Shown here: positions 39,258-49,464 of the stretch, piece after piece
Position numbering within the stretch: position 1 is the first letter of the stretch
Layout of the letters: each line of letters begins with the position of its first letter
Source: Stentor coeruleus
Taxonomy: Eukaryota; Ciliophora; Heterotrichea; Heterotrichida; Stentoridae
DNA: 53,796 bases
Direction: 5' to 3'
Assembly: GCA_001970955.1 (NCBI GenBank)
Contig: MPUH01000448.1
Location: forward strand, 1-53,796
Translations under genes and position numbers: made by a program
Notes under the pieces: model-generated
The model's input: the letters and a program-made list of their open reading frames with translations, nothing else
The model's database searches: none
Told to the model about the DNA's origin: nothing

Positions 39258-40490
39258 CTATGACATAAATACGAAATTACTAAGATTTTTTTATATACTA
39301 ACAATAATATATAAAAAAAGTACAAATTTAGAAACATTTTAGTAGAAGCGAATTTTATTGATTTAACAATTCAAATCTTATAATACCTAAGCGTATTTAT
39401 AATTTCAAGCCAAACAAACCATTTTATTTTGATTTTCAAATCTATTTCTATAACTTAACCCAAAAAATATTAAATTTAAGGTTGATCAGAAAATTAAACC
39501 TTTTTCTAAATACTAACACAACTACATATAGAAATATTACTACTAATAAAATATAAAGGTGATCTTTGTAAAATAAATCTGGGAAATTCATCTATTTTTT
39601 TTCCCTTTATTTTTTAGGATTAGCGTTATGATTAAAGATTTTTTTCCAGATTTTTACTTGTAATATTACTACCATCTTTTCAACAATAACTTCTCATTAT
39701 ATCAAGTTTATTTATTGTATGCAACATTAGTTTACCGGGGGAAAAGAGTGATTTTATATTGTTAAAAGAATGATTCAACTATAAGCTGATATATAAATGT
39801 ATATATGTTTTATCTTATAATTTAGCACTGGTATTTATAATCATCTGATAAAAATGCAAGGCTTAGATTATCAGCTTGTAGTCAAAGATTATAATTTCTA
39901 TATTTCACGCAATTTCCTATGATAACCCAGCAGCTTCAAGGTAAACGTAACAACATTCTTATCAGCATTTCAGTCAAAGTACCAAAGGTAAATATTTTCT
40001 AGTTTTATAACGGTCATCAAAGGAAATGTATTTGCTAAGTTAAGAACCCTTAAAAGGCATTCTAAATACCATCAACTAACTCACAAAGCTTTTATCCTAA
40101 TTCTAGTACAGACATGCACTTGTACTATAGTTAATGGAAATACTATTAGAAATTATATTCTAAGCTATTTAGTAAATAATATGAAACTTCACTCGAATAG
40201 GACAGTTCTAAGTAAATTTCTTGAATGGCAAGTCTTATGTTTGCATAATTTATGAACAAAGTCTAAAGACTAGGTAAAAATCCACTATTCAATAAGGCCC
40301 TTTAAAGTTTATGATCTTCACAGGATTTCTTAGATTATCTTGAATTTTAAGCCTTTTTTCGAGAAAAGGAGAATATTTATTAAAAGCCTTTTTAGGTCTG
40401 CATGAACTAGCGATTTGGTTGAAAAATTTAAATTTTTTGTTTAACTTGGCTTAAGCTTCCATGATTACATATTTAATGGCTATAAAATAA
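39258..40490. other. Intergenic, no gene seen
   Basis: About 1.2 kb of AT-rich DNA between the transposon relic and the next gene, closed in all frames. No second transposon copy or structured RNA recognised. Confidence 0.5.
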
Positions 40491-41183
40491 ATGTCTACCA
40501 GCAGCGAAATTTTCAACTTACCTATATACAAAGATAAAAAGCCTTATTCTAGAGATTCTACAACTTCTTCAGAACTTCTGATGAAAAAATCTCTAATTTC
40601 TGCCAACAGTTTCCTAAGTGGCCAAATCGAAAAGAACAAAAAATATATAAAATCCCTTCAAAGCTTACTAAGCTGGATTTCATCATGCTCAGATTCCATT
40701 AGTCCTGAGCTTACAAGTTTAATGCTAGCCAATGTTTCAAATGAAGATCATTATGATTTTGAGCTTCGTCTTATAAGTGACTTCAACAAATACATATGCA
40801 AATCAAAATATTTCACATTTATTGTTGAGCTCAAATCACTAACAGGTAAGACTATTCCTCAAAGTGAAAGAATAAACCTTGAAGTTAAGCTTTACTCTTC
40901 AGATGCTGTCCCAAAACAACTTGTAAACACAATGCAAGGAAAGCCTATAATTAGAGGACGAGGAATTGAAACAATGGTCTTCCATCCAACTGAAAACAAA
41001 TTTTTAGTAAGGATTAAAATGCAAATCACAGAAGTGAGCTCCCATTTCATAAATGGACATGTGAATCTAGTTGTGGCGAAGAAAAATGATGGACATTATG
41101 CAATTAAACCTTTGGTCTTAAGGGAGCTTATTGTTAAAGCTAAAGAAAAAACATGTAAAAGGTGGCGCGAACAAGAGTTTTAA
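40491..41183 (+). CDS. Hypothetical protein with a beta-rich C-terminal domain
   Basis: 230 residues. The first 55 are Ser/Thr-rich and polar, and residues 50-75 form a short helix. From about 100 the pattern alternates hydrophobic and polar residues as in an immunoglobulin-like beta sandwich: FTFIVELKSLTG, RINLEVKLYSSD, IETMVFHPTENKFLVRIKMQITEVS and HVNLVVAKKN. It ends in a basic helix KAKEKTCKRWREQEF. The arrangement recalls DNA-binding beta sandwiches of STAT/Rel type, but I see no diagnostic motif, so this is only a lead. It is intronless, with long non-coding flanks on both sides. Confidence 0.65.
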   Translation: MSTSSEIFNLPIYKDKKPYSRDSTTSSELLMKKSLISANSFLSGQIEKNKKYIKSLQSLLSWISSCSDSISPELTSLMLANVSNEDHYDFELRLISDFNKYICKSKYFTFIVELKSLTGKTIPQSERINLEVKLYSSDAVPKQLVNTMQGKPIIRGRGIETMVFHPTENKFLVRIKMQITEVSSHFINGHVNLVVAKKNDGHYAIKPLVLRELIVKAKEKTCKRWREQEF

Positions 41184-42818
41184 TGGGTTTAAATGCCGGG
41201 TTACATTAAATAAGTACTTTATTTTTTAGATAGTTTTAATATAGTTTAAGATTGATTAGATGTTTTTAGATTTCTTTATAAGGTAATCGATAGATTTATA
41301 AGAAATTTACGATTAGGATGATGAAGATTATTGTGAAGAAAGGATAGGAAGGGGAAGTTTAATGGAAAAAGATGGGTTTTTGAAGTTAATGAAAGTGAAA
41401 ATCATTCATATGCTACTTAATTAGTGTTGGAAATTTCGCTAGAGAAAGCATTTTTCGAATATTCGTTTAATAAATATTACTTGAGGATGATAAGATGAGA
41501 TAGAATTTTGAATAAGATGGAATAGGAGATTAGTTTTATTTTTGATATTTATAAAATAGATTATAAGATGTTTTAATGGAAATTTTTGGAGCTAAAACTA
41601 TAAATTTGAGATTATATATAAAATAGTATGTGAATGGATTATAATTTTTTGTCTTTGAGATTGTATGAGATTTTAGATACTGGGAGGATTCGAGGCATTT
41701 TAAGGAAAGGATTGAATAACTGAATTTTAATTTGAAAAACATATATGCAATAGTTATTAGTGAGAAAATGGAGTTGATATGCATAAATATCATAAACGAT
41801 TGATATATTTTATTGAGCTTTCCATCCAGAAGTTTGATATCTAGTTTGGTTAAAATCTTAAATTTCAAGTTAAAATACGTCTTTAAATTGAACAGTAATA
41901 AACTACATATCTCATTAGAATGTGAGTATAGTTTGATTATTGAAGAGATGCATAGAAAATTCTAAGCAAATAGAAATCTCTCATCACTTTAGTTTAGTTT
42001 AAATTAATTAAGACAAATTAGGAAGTTCTAAAGTTGGAATCTTATAAAGTGGACACTCTTTACAGTCTCTAAATGTTAAATCTAAGAGCTTTACTGTAAT
42101 ATTTCTTTACTAAAATCTCTTAGTTAGCATATTAAAATTTAAATAAGTTATAATATTTGATATAAATCTAAAGGTAAATTTGCTGCGAATTCGATTATTT
42201 ATGTCTCATTTTTTTAATAATTATATTATAATCATTTTTGTATTTAAGAGTTACAAGCAATATTACCTTAGTCACTCTATAAATTTAACTTGAAAAACAG
42301 CTTTCATCCTTTATCAAATAAAATGCAAAAATGAAAAAGATAAACTTTATCGACATATAAAAATAGAATGAATAAAATATTATGTCATGATGAAAACTAG
42401 AGAAACAAATCAAAAAATTTTTGTCTAGCTTAGTTATAAAAAAATCCCAATCACATATAATAAAATATTAAATCAGCATATTTTGTTTACCATTTTTAGC
42501 TTTTATCACATATATAAACTCATTCAATAAAGTTGTGAATTATGATCTTTATCGTAAAGACTATTATAATTATATAAAATTACCAATTTTTAAATTAGCA
42601 AACCAAAAAATTATATAATCTCTATAAGAAATCTAAGGAATATATATTTATAGTTTATATAGTATTTTATATATAACTTTACATTAAAGCATGATTCATT
42701 TCATAAAAATACAAAAAATCAAAGGAGTAACAATTCAAACAAATTTAAAGACTCGATTTATAATTTCGCAATTTTTTTTATGCCTAATTCTTCAATATAA
42801 TAATTAGAATAAAAAACT
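41184..42818. other. Long intergenic region, no convincing gene
   Basis: G/T-rich for the first 200 bases, then AT-rich. A 110-codon minus-strand open frame (41536-41868) has an ordinary start and some amphipathic helices but resembles no family and may be chance or a fossil. Confidence 0.45.
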
Positions 42819-44198
42819 ATGGAAGATCAGCAAATGAAAGAAGATGTGAGCAATCTAACTCGAAGACTTACAGAGCCAGCTTCTTCTATACCAGAAAAAA
42901 CTTCAGGGCACTTTTTCTGCACATGCTCAGTCTGTTTTTCTCATAACAAAGCATCTAAAACAATCAGAAGTACTATTCAAGCTAAAGAGGACTTCGCTAA
43001 CTACGAAGGCAAAGAAAAAAGCTTTACTTGGCTTTTAAAAGAACTTGGCAAAGCTAGTAAAAACAATTTAATAAAAATCAACATACCAGAAACTGTAGTA
43101 TTTCGTAAAAGTAAGCCAAACTTTTTAATATACCAACGACCAGACCGAACACTCAAAACAACTGATTCTGCACAAAAACTCAAGCTTCCTGAACTTAAAA
43201 AACTCTTTAGCTTTATATCCCGCCAACGGAAACGTGAAGAAGGCCCATTGACAAAACCTCTAAAACAAGAAGTATATGGTAAAGAAACAGCATTAGTCAG
43301 ATATATGCTAAGGGAATGTGATAATGAGTCAGCTTTTATTCCAGCTTCATATGAAGGAGGTGCTTTAAGAGTTATGCAAGAAGCTGAGTTCACTGATTTA
43401 ATGCTAGAAAGGGCAGGAAGTCCAATATGGAAAAAAATTTCTTATATACAAACAGTTGTGAAATGTAAAGTTGGGATTGGCGAAACTTATGTTATGACAT
43501 ATTATTCACATGATGCTAATGACACACAAGCAATATTAGAACTGCAGCAAATCGGTAAAGACGACAGTGAAGCTTTTGAAAGCAGTTTCATGAGTAGTAT
43601 CGAAAAATACGGTGAGTACATCTGTAAGAAAATTGCTTATATCTTAGCAATCTACGCCCAACAAGAACTTCTTAGATTCTGCCCAGAGTTCATTATGGAC
43701 GACAATGGTAAAGTTTGGCTAACCTACGCAACAAAAATCGCAGTTCGTGAAATTGAGATTGGTGACAAGAACCAAGAAATCTTATTCAAAAGAGTTGACT
43801 TAAGAAACGTAGAAAGTAAAGAACGTTTAAATGAAGAGCTTCAAAATGGGTTTAATGAACCAAGAGCTCCACATCAATTAAGAATGCTATCTCAAATGAG
43901 TAAACATTATGTTGAACTTAAAGATAAAATGGGTATAAATGAACTATTTAAAGAGAAGCCAAAAGATCCATTATCAAGTGAAGCATTTTCTAAGCTAAGA
44001 CCTTTTTCTCCATATTCTCTTTATGAGTTGATTGAGCCAGCAAGTTTGAAAAAAATACAAGAAAAGGAGTTGCAAAGGAAGAAATCAGTGAGGATTCGAA
44101 CAGCAAGGGCTTCGATGTCGAGTAGAACTTTAGATACTCAGAGGAAAAACATGTGGTTTGTAAGATCGTGTGCAGTTGGAGTGAGGAAAATCACGTAA
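42819..44198 (+). CDS. Large hypothetical protein with globular core
   Basis: 459 residues and no recognised domain. A short cysteine cluster near the start (FFCTCSVCF, about 32-40) could bind metal. The core (about 160-350) is well mixed and globular, containing YMLRECDNESAFIPASYEGG, SYIQTVVKCKVGIGETYVMTY, KKIAYILAIYAQQELL and FIMDDNGKVWLTYA. The C-terminus is basic with SMSSRTLDTQRKNMW. The FIMDDNGKVWL segment looks like a beta-hairpin of a ligand-binding or enzyme domain, but I cannot name it. Composition drifts from A/C-rich codons at the 5' end to G-rich ones at the 3' end. It converges on the Uba4-like gene with 76 bases between stops. Confidence 0.75.
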   Translation: MEDQQMKEDVSNLTRRLTEPASSIPEKTSGHFFCTCSVCFSHNKASKTIRSTIQAKEDFANYEGKEKSFTWLLKELGKASKNNLIKINIPETVVFRKSKPNFLIYQRPDRTLKTTDSAQKLKLPELKKLFSFISRQRKREEGPLTKPLKQEVYGKETALVRYMLRECDNESAFIPASYEGGALRVMQEAEFTDLMLERAGSPIWKKISYIQTVVKCKVGIGETYVMTYYSHDANDTQAILELQQIGKDDSEAFESSFMSSIEKYGEYICKKIAYILAIYAQQELLRFCPEFIMDDNGKVWLTYATKIAVREIEIGDKNQEILFKRVDLRNVESKERLNEELQNGFNEPRAPHQLRMLSQMSKHYVELKDKMGINELFKEKPKDPLSSEAFSKLRPFSPYSLYELIEPASLKKIQEKELQRKKSVRIRTARASMSSRTLDTQRKNMWFVRSCAVGVRKIT

Positions 44199-44274
44199 AA
44201 ATGTAAGGAAATGATTTTTTGTGGATTTAGTATATATTGATTTACATTTTATATAAGAAGCTTACATTTCTAAG

Positions 44275-45607
44275 TTAGAATAAAGTAAAACTTGGGTTTT
44301 CTACCTTCCAAGCATCAAGTCCTCCTAGCAAAAAACGGCATTTAACCCCATTTGCTATAAGCTTTTCAGTAGCTTTGCAAGCTTCAACCCCATTTCTGTC
44401 TATAATTACTATAGGAATCTCATTAAGTGGTGGCAAATAGTTATCCAATTCGTGTGGGAGGATATTTTTCGCNCAAATAGTTATCCAATTCGTGTGGGAG
44501 GATATTTTTCGCTCCAGGCAATGTGCTTATAAGATAATGATTAGTATTTCTCACATCAATAATCTCAATTTCTTGGCAACTTTGCCCTGAATCCTTAAAA
44601 CCCCCAATAATTTTACCTAATTCCTCAGCACTGATTGCAAGGTTTTCATTACAAGTTACTNCTCCAGGCAATGTGCTTATAAGATAATGATTAGTATTTC
44701 TCACATCAATAATCTCAATTTCTTGACAACTTTGCCCTGAATCCTTAAAACCCCCAATAATTTTACCTAATTCCTCAGCACTGATTGCAAGGTTTTCATT
44801 ACAAGTTACTGGAGGAAGGATACCAACAAAAGCTGTATAGTCAAAAGTGTGTGGATCTATTGACTTAGTGCATGCTGGACAAGTTTCACTTTTGCCTCTA
44901 GTTTGAAAAAGCCTAAAACGACAAGCAAGACCATCATAAAGAAGCATTTTCCCAGTCAAAGAAGGTAAGCCAAGAATAATTTTAATGACCTCCACAGCTT
45001 GCAAAGTCCCGATAACCCCAGGAACAGGGCCAAGAACCCCAACATCTGCAGCTTTAGTAAGAGCATGTCTAGGAGTTGGTATTGGGAATATACATCTTAA
45101 ACAAGGACCTTGATAAAAAACAGTCAATTGACCATCCCATCTAACACAACTTCCTGAAACAACAGGCTTGTTATAGAAAACCCCAAGATCGCTTATTAGA
45201 TATCTACTTTCAACATTATCTGTAGCTATAACTAATATATCATAATCTGGGACTATTATTGAACTGTTTTTGTTACTAAGCCATTCATTATAAGTATGCA
45301 CTTTTACTAATGGGTTTAGGCTTTGAATAACTTTTTTAGCACTTTCAGCTTTATTGATTTTTAGACTTGAATTTGAATGGATTATTTGTCTATGAAGATT
45401 TATAGTTTCAACACAATCACCATCGATTATCCCTAGTGTACCTACACCTGCTCCTGCTAGGTATAAAAGGATTGGGGAACCTAGACCTCCTGCTCCGATG
45501 ACTAGAACTTTAGAAGATCTGAGTTTTTTCTGCCCTTCGACTGATACTTCGTTGAGAAGCATTTGCCGATGGTACCTTTCGACCTCTTCTGATGGTAAAG
45601 CTTCCAT
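44275..45607 (-). CDS. Uba4/MOCS3-like adenylyltransferase-rhodanese, cysteine-less (two assembly breaks)
   Basis: Counting each duplicated stretch once gives 380 residues ending TAA at 44275-44277. Without that correction the frame stops early near 44441. Residues 1-250 are an E1-like adenylation domain: GAGGLGS at 38-44, NLHRQ at 70-74, ATDNVESR, and zinc pairs C169/C172 and C243/C246. Residues about 275-380 are a rhodanese domain (IEIIDVRNTNHYLISTLPGA). MOCS3/Uba4 activates MoaD/Urm1 C-termini and hands them sulfur for molybdopterin synthesis and tRNA thiolation. Here the E1 cysteine (family: NCADGG) reads KAADVG, and the rhodanese cysteine (family: ICRxG) reads I-I-D340-R-N-G. Adenylation looks intact but sulfur transfer should be impossible. 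Confidence 0.88.
44434..44512. repeat. Assembly duplication around N (44473)
   Basis: Identical 39-base copies at 44434-44472 and 44474-44512, inside the rhodanese domain. Confidence 0.92.
44512..44810. repeat. Assembly duplication around N (44661)
   Basis: 149-base copies at 44512-44660 and 44662-44810, with one g/a difference. Collapsing this and the previous duplication removes 190 bases and gives one continuous reading frame. Confidence 0.92.
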
Positions 45608-45854
45608 TTATTAATCAAAATGGCCATATAACAGCAATAAAGTTTAGGAATATAAGGTATTTTAAGGTTGTGTAATTGTAGGATTTATCTTTAGATTTTA
45701 TTAGGAAAATTCAATGCGATTAGTAGGATTATAAGAAGTGAAATGGAGAATTTGATAAAGATTAAGAATGTAAATATGATTTTTATTTTTGGAGGTATGT
45801 GAAGAAGATTGAGATTTTTATAGAATATTATAAATTAATAAGCTATAATGGTGG

Positions 45855-46856
45855 TTATTCTGCGATTTTTTTGATGACTACAGTTGAGTAATACATGCAA
45901 ACCTCGGTATTATCAATCATTTTGACTATTTCATTTTTGCAGAGTTGATAGATTCTTTCCTTTTCCTCATCTGACCTTGAACTGAGGCAGTTGTAAAGAG
46001 GGTTTCTAACTAGTACTGCTACAAAGGAAAGGAGTTTTTCTCGGTATTCATCTTCACTACCTCCATTTATATATTCTGTATAAAATGGACAGATGCCTTT
46101 GGTCATTTCTAAGCTCAAGACCTCGATTTTGCCATTGAAGTTCCCTAGAATACGTTCCCATTCTTCACGGCTTAAGTGGTATGAAGGCCAATAATAATTC
46201 TGATACTCTTCAGCAGTGACAATCCCTTGAGCCACAAGGTTTTTAACAGGTTCAAAATACATTGAAACAATCTTCTTGTTCCCTTCATCCTTTGCAGCAA
46301 CGATAATAGTCATAAACCCTCCAATAACTAACTCCTTAATCCTATTCATCAAGTTATTTGTCACATCGGTAATCGCTTGTTCTGATGCTTCAGGGTATGA
46401 AATTCCAACCTCTTGTTGTCCTCTATCAGGTATTTTACTCAAATAATGCATAGCAAAAGCTGAAAATGCTACATGAATCGAATTAGGAGGTGATAATTGT
46501 CTATAAAAAGACTTGCCAACTGCATAGTAAAACACATTTTCAAGCCAATGGTAAGAATTTTCTGAATTATTGACTGTATTGAAAAAGCAACTCCAGTTGT
46601 TATCAGGCAAATCTGTATGAAGTATTGATAAAGGTCGATTTGAATGGCTTCTAAAGTCTTCAAGAACTTTTCTGAAGATCACCATTGAATTGTATCCTTC
46701 AGAACAACCATAGTCTGCGATTCTTAAGGCTTCAGATGTGAGCTTTTCAGCTTCTTTAAGATGTTCCATTAGTATCGGGACTGCAGTGAGATCCATCTCG
46801 AGCTGCCAGGTCGATCCTTTGTTGTAATCTTTGAGGGATTTGCTTTGGAATGCCAT
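45855..46856 (-). CDS. SABATH-type carboxyl methyltransferase
   Basis: 333 residues with the layout of SABATH methyltransferases: an N-terminal aromatic-rich segment, SAM motif RIADYGCSEGYNS (about 45-57), HTDLPDNNWSCFFNTV (about 80-95), then VGKSFYRQLSPPNSIHVAFSAFAMHYLSK (family: GSFY-x-RLFP...S.. ..LHWLS). The C-terminal cap contains EEYQNYYWPSYHLSREEWE. SABATH enzymes methylate carboxyl groups or nitrogen of small molecules such as salicylate, jasmonate, indole-acetate and caffeine precursors. They are best known from plants, with scattered bacterial and protist members. The substrate here is unknown. The protein is intronless and in tandem with the Uba4-like gene. Confidence 0.85.
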   Translation of the reverse strand: MAFQSKSLKDYNKGSTWQLEMDLTAVPILMEHLKEAEKLTSEALRIADYGCSEGYNSMVIFRKVLEDFRSHSNRPLSILHTDLPDNNWSCFFNTVNNSENSYHWLENVFYYAVGKSFYRQLSPPNSIHVAFSAFAMHYLSKIPDRGQQEVGISYPEASEQAITDVTNNLMNRIKELVIGGFMTIIVAAKDEGNKKIVSMYFEPVKNLVAQGIVTAEEYQNYYWPSYHLSREEWERILGNFNGKIEVLSLEMTKGICPFYTEYINGGSEDEYREKLLSFVAVLVRNPLYNCLSSRSDEEKERIYQLCKNEIVKMIDNTEVCMYYSTVVIKKIAE

Positions 46857-47139
46857 TTATGTGGCTGATTTAGGTAAAGGGAGAAATTTATGGTAGGCGT
46901 TTATTCGCATTTTTGTTTAATTTTGACAGGGGGTTTTAAAGTTTTTGAGGGTTTTTTGGTTTTTTTTGAAGGGTTGTATAGAAATTTAGATTATCTATGG
47001 GGACTTAATAGATTTAAAAGGTTTTGTTAGAAAAGTGGACTGTAGATTTTGGAATATAGGGATTTAAGATTGAGATTGATTCGGGTTGCTTTTCAATGAA
47101 GAAGATACTAGATAATAGCTCTTAGGATGATAGACATGA
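46857..47139. other. G/T-rich upstream flank
   Basis: The plus strand is strongly G/T-rich (for example gggttttaaagtttttgaggg) directly before the minus-strand methyltransferase start. No gene. Confidence 0.55.
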
Positions 47140-48130
47140 GGAAGGTTTAGGAAAAAATAAGTTTTATTTATGATTCTGATGGCAATAAAAGGGTTTTAGG
47201 TGATAATAAAGTTAAAGAACTATATGATTAAATTGTGTGTTTTCGAAATAAAGAAGATGCTGGAGATAAGTGGAACAAGTCCAATGTTGAGAGTTCATAT
47301 TTTATAGAAAATTGTGTGCTAAGAATATCATATAGGTCTACTTATAGTGGAATACTTTATTATAGTAAGTTTGAGTTAATAAAAATTATAATTATTATAT
47401 TATTTGATACTTAAATTATTTAGAATTAGAAGCATTCTATTGATTATGCCACTTCAACTTCGGAATTCGAGTCCTGGGATGAATCTTAAGTTATTATTAT
47501 ATTGAAGGAAGTAAAGAAGCTTATCTAAGAATTCTAAGCTTTCCCGAGATTCCTTTGAGAATGGTGATGGGATTTTGTAACAATACTTTGCTGCTGGCAA
47601 CTCATCACGGAGACTATCAGTAAGTATTCAATGTAAGAATGAGTGAAAAGCTCTTTGGAGAAGAAAGTATAGAAGGAGAGAATATAAAATTTCTGGACAA
47701 AAATGATTTGCGCGAAAATAAATTAGTCAACAGAATTTATGGAAAATAGCGGAGGCAAGGATTTATTAAGTAGTTGAATAATTCTAAGATTATATTAAGG
47801 GCATATAAAATTTAATTAGTTTTAAATTTGACACCCTAATTCGCAGAAGAGGAAATATGCTATTATTTTAGCATAAAATCAAAATTATATACTAAGAAAA
47901 GTTTATTATTACTTTTTATGCAAATATATAGATTCGCTTTGGGACCTATCGTGATTGCACTGAAGGTCTCGTAGATAATTATCAAAAATCCCAAGATGTG
48001 CTCTTTCTAGTTAGATTTATTAAATAATTGATAAAAAATAATGAAATTTTTGCAGGTGGAATAGACAATAGTAGAAAAGTGCAGGCATTAAATAGCAGAA
48101 AATTCATTATCATACAGTGGACTCTTTAAA
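47140..48130 (+). pseudogene. Decayed gene, beta-propeller-like
   Basis: Successive plus-strand coding-like fragments with stops between them. One frame carries SFIYDSDGNKRVL (about 47160). A later frame carries LRMVMGFCNNTLLLATHHGDY, then a TAA, then VFNVRMSEKLFGEE (about 47515-47700). Another carries TYRDCTEGLVDNYQKSQDVL, a stop, then FAGGIDNSRKVQALNSRKF (about 47940-48110). Several pieces look like WD/CNH propeller strands (hydrophobic-x-hydrophobic, GxxDN, then V-x-x-LN). No intact frame exceeds about 70 codons, so the gene is dead. The family is only suggested. Confidence 0.5.
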
Positions 48131-48795
48131 ATCTTTTATGTGTTGATTTTTCGTATTTATAGCATTATTAATTTAGCTTACTAGTTTAAGAATTTTTTAA
48201 AATTTGCAAAGAAAAGTATCTTAAATAATTTTACTTTTTTATTAAAGGTGTTTAGGTAAATAACATATCTTGGGTAGGTTATAAGCATATGGTTAAAGAA
48301 ATTATTTTAATGTTTCACTTATTTTTTAGGTAAAAATAAGGCCCTAGCTTAAATTTGTCATAGAGGTTACTAGTTACTTTTTCTATACTTAAGAAGAATT
48401 ATATTTCAAATGAAAAACTATTAATTTTCTTTCAAAGATTATAGATAAAATGCATGCTTGCATTTATAGGAATTTACTTTAAAACAAAGAAGTTATTTAA
48501 TTCAACTTATAAAATAGACCTGAGAGCTATAGAGAGTTTTGAGAATCAGAAATCTTTTAGACTTAAAAAATCCTTTATTATCTAATTATTCTATAAAATA
48601 TGATTTATTGTATAGTGAGAAAATCTAAAAGTTATAGATAAATTATTATTTAATAAGCGATTTTTTGTAGTTTTGAATCTAGTTTAGAAAGTAAAACAAA
48701 AAATATTGGAAATGCTTGTGATTTATTGCGATGGAAAGAAAGCAATCAATGAAAATCAATAGAAATTCAAATTTTTCATTGCTTTTAATAATAAA
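48131..48795. other. Intergenic, no gene seen
   Basis: AT-rich, closed in all frames. It is the upstream flank of the ubiquitin-like gene. Confidence 0.5.
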
Positions 48796-49464
48796 ATGGA
48801 TCCTTGCAATGTTTTCCTTGTTGATTCAGATGGCAGTAAAAGATCATATACAGCAAATTTAAATCAAAAGCTAGCAGCATTTCTGAGAAGTATATCAATT
48901 TTAACTGGAAGGGAAACAACTTTGATCAGTCTTGGTGAACAATTTTATGGACGTGATTATAATGATTATACTTTAAGGCAGCTTGGATTTAGACAAGGTA
49001 TAGATGTAGAATTGATGAGCGATTTTAAAGGTGGCGGTGGGCCAACAATACCTTTTATGTTTAACTCACTTTCACAAAAAAAGATAATTAATTTTGGTTC
49101 TGCCCCTTATTTGAGAGTTGTTTGTCGTGGAGTTTCCTTTTTTGGTGTTTGCAAAAATAGAAGATGCGAGGCTTTTGACAGTGAAGCCATATGCACTCTT
49201 GGGTATGGTGAATTTGATATAAGAGATACTGTGGAATGCAAAGTTAAATGCCCAGTCTGTTATCAAAAAATGCTAAATTCTTGCAATTTCGGTTTTTATA
49301 TGGCGAAATGGAAAATCAAAGGAGTCAAAGGAGTCAAAGTTGGAGGTGGAAAATTTAAATTCGAAGATGAATCATGGGATGAACACTTTACAACCTTTAA
49401 GGAAGGTGATAATATTGATTGGCAATATATGACCTTAACAGTAAGCAATACTCGAACTAGTTAA
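48796..49464 (+). CDS. Ubiquitin-like domain fused to a cysteine/zinc-ribbon domain
   Basis: 222 residues. Residues 4-78 have the beta-grasp pattern of ubiquitin (VFLVDSDGSKRSYTANLNQKL, helix AAFLRSISILTG, TTLISLGEQFYG, TLRQLGFRQGIDVELMSDFK) and end in a glycine run G79-G82, where ubiquitin has its RGG end. Residues about 100-165 hold four cysteines in zinc-ribbon spacing: VCKNRRC, then KCPVCYQ, with the motif FFGVCKNRRCEAF followed by NFGFYMAKWKIKG. Similar ribbons occur in ciliate and rotifer proteins with ubiquitin-like heads. The layout parallels ubiquitin-ribosomal fusions, so the head might be cleaved off, or the protein may act whole as an adaptor. It is intronless, with long non-coding flanks. 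Confidence 0.8.
   Translation: MDPCNVFLVDSDGSKRSYTANLNQKLAAFLRSISILTGRETTLISLGEQFYGRDYNDYTLRQLGFRQGIDVELMSDFKGGGGPTIPFMFNSLSQKKIINFGSAPYLRVVCRGVSFFGVCKNRRCEAFDSEAICTLGYGEFDIRDTVECKVKCPVCYQKMLNSCNFGFYMAKWKIKGVKGVKVGGGKFKFEDESWDEHFTTFKEGDNIDWQYMTLTVSNTRTS

Noticed and set aside
41536-41868. 110-codon minus-strand open frame
   Set aside because: No recognisable motif, Ile/Lys/Tyr-rich as expected from AT-rich DNA; kept only as a possible fossil in the intergenic note.
47160-47230. Relic of the ubiquitin-like gene, because both contain a DSDG-(N/S)-KR segment
   Set aside because: Similarity is limited to about 25 bases; the following sequence does not align.
47440-47490. TTCGAGTCC resembling a tRNA T-loop
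   Set aside because: No acceptor stem, D arm or anticodon arm can be formed around it.
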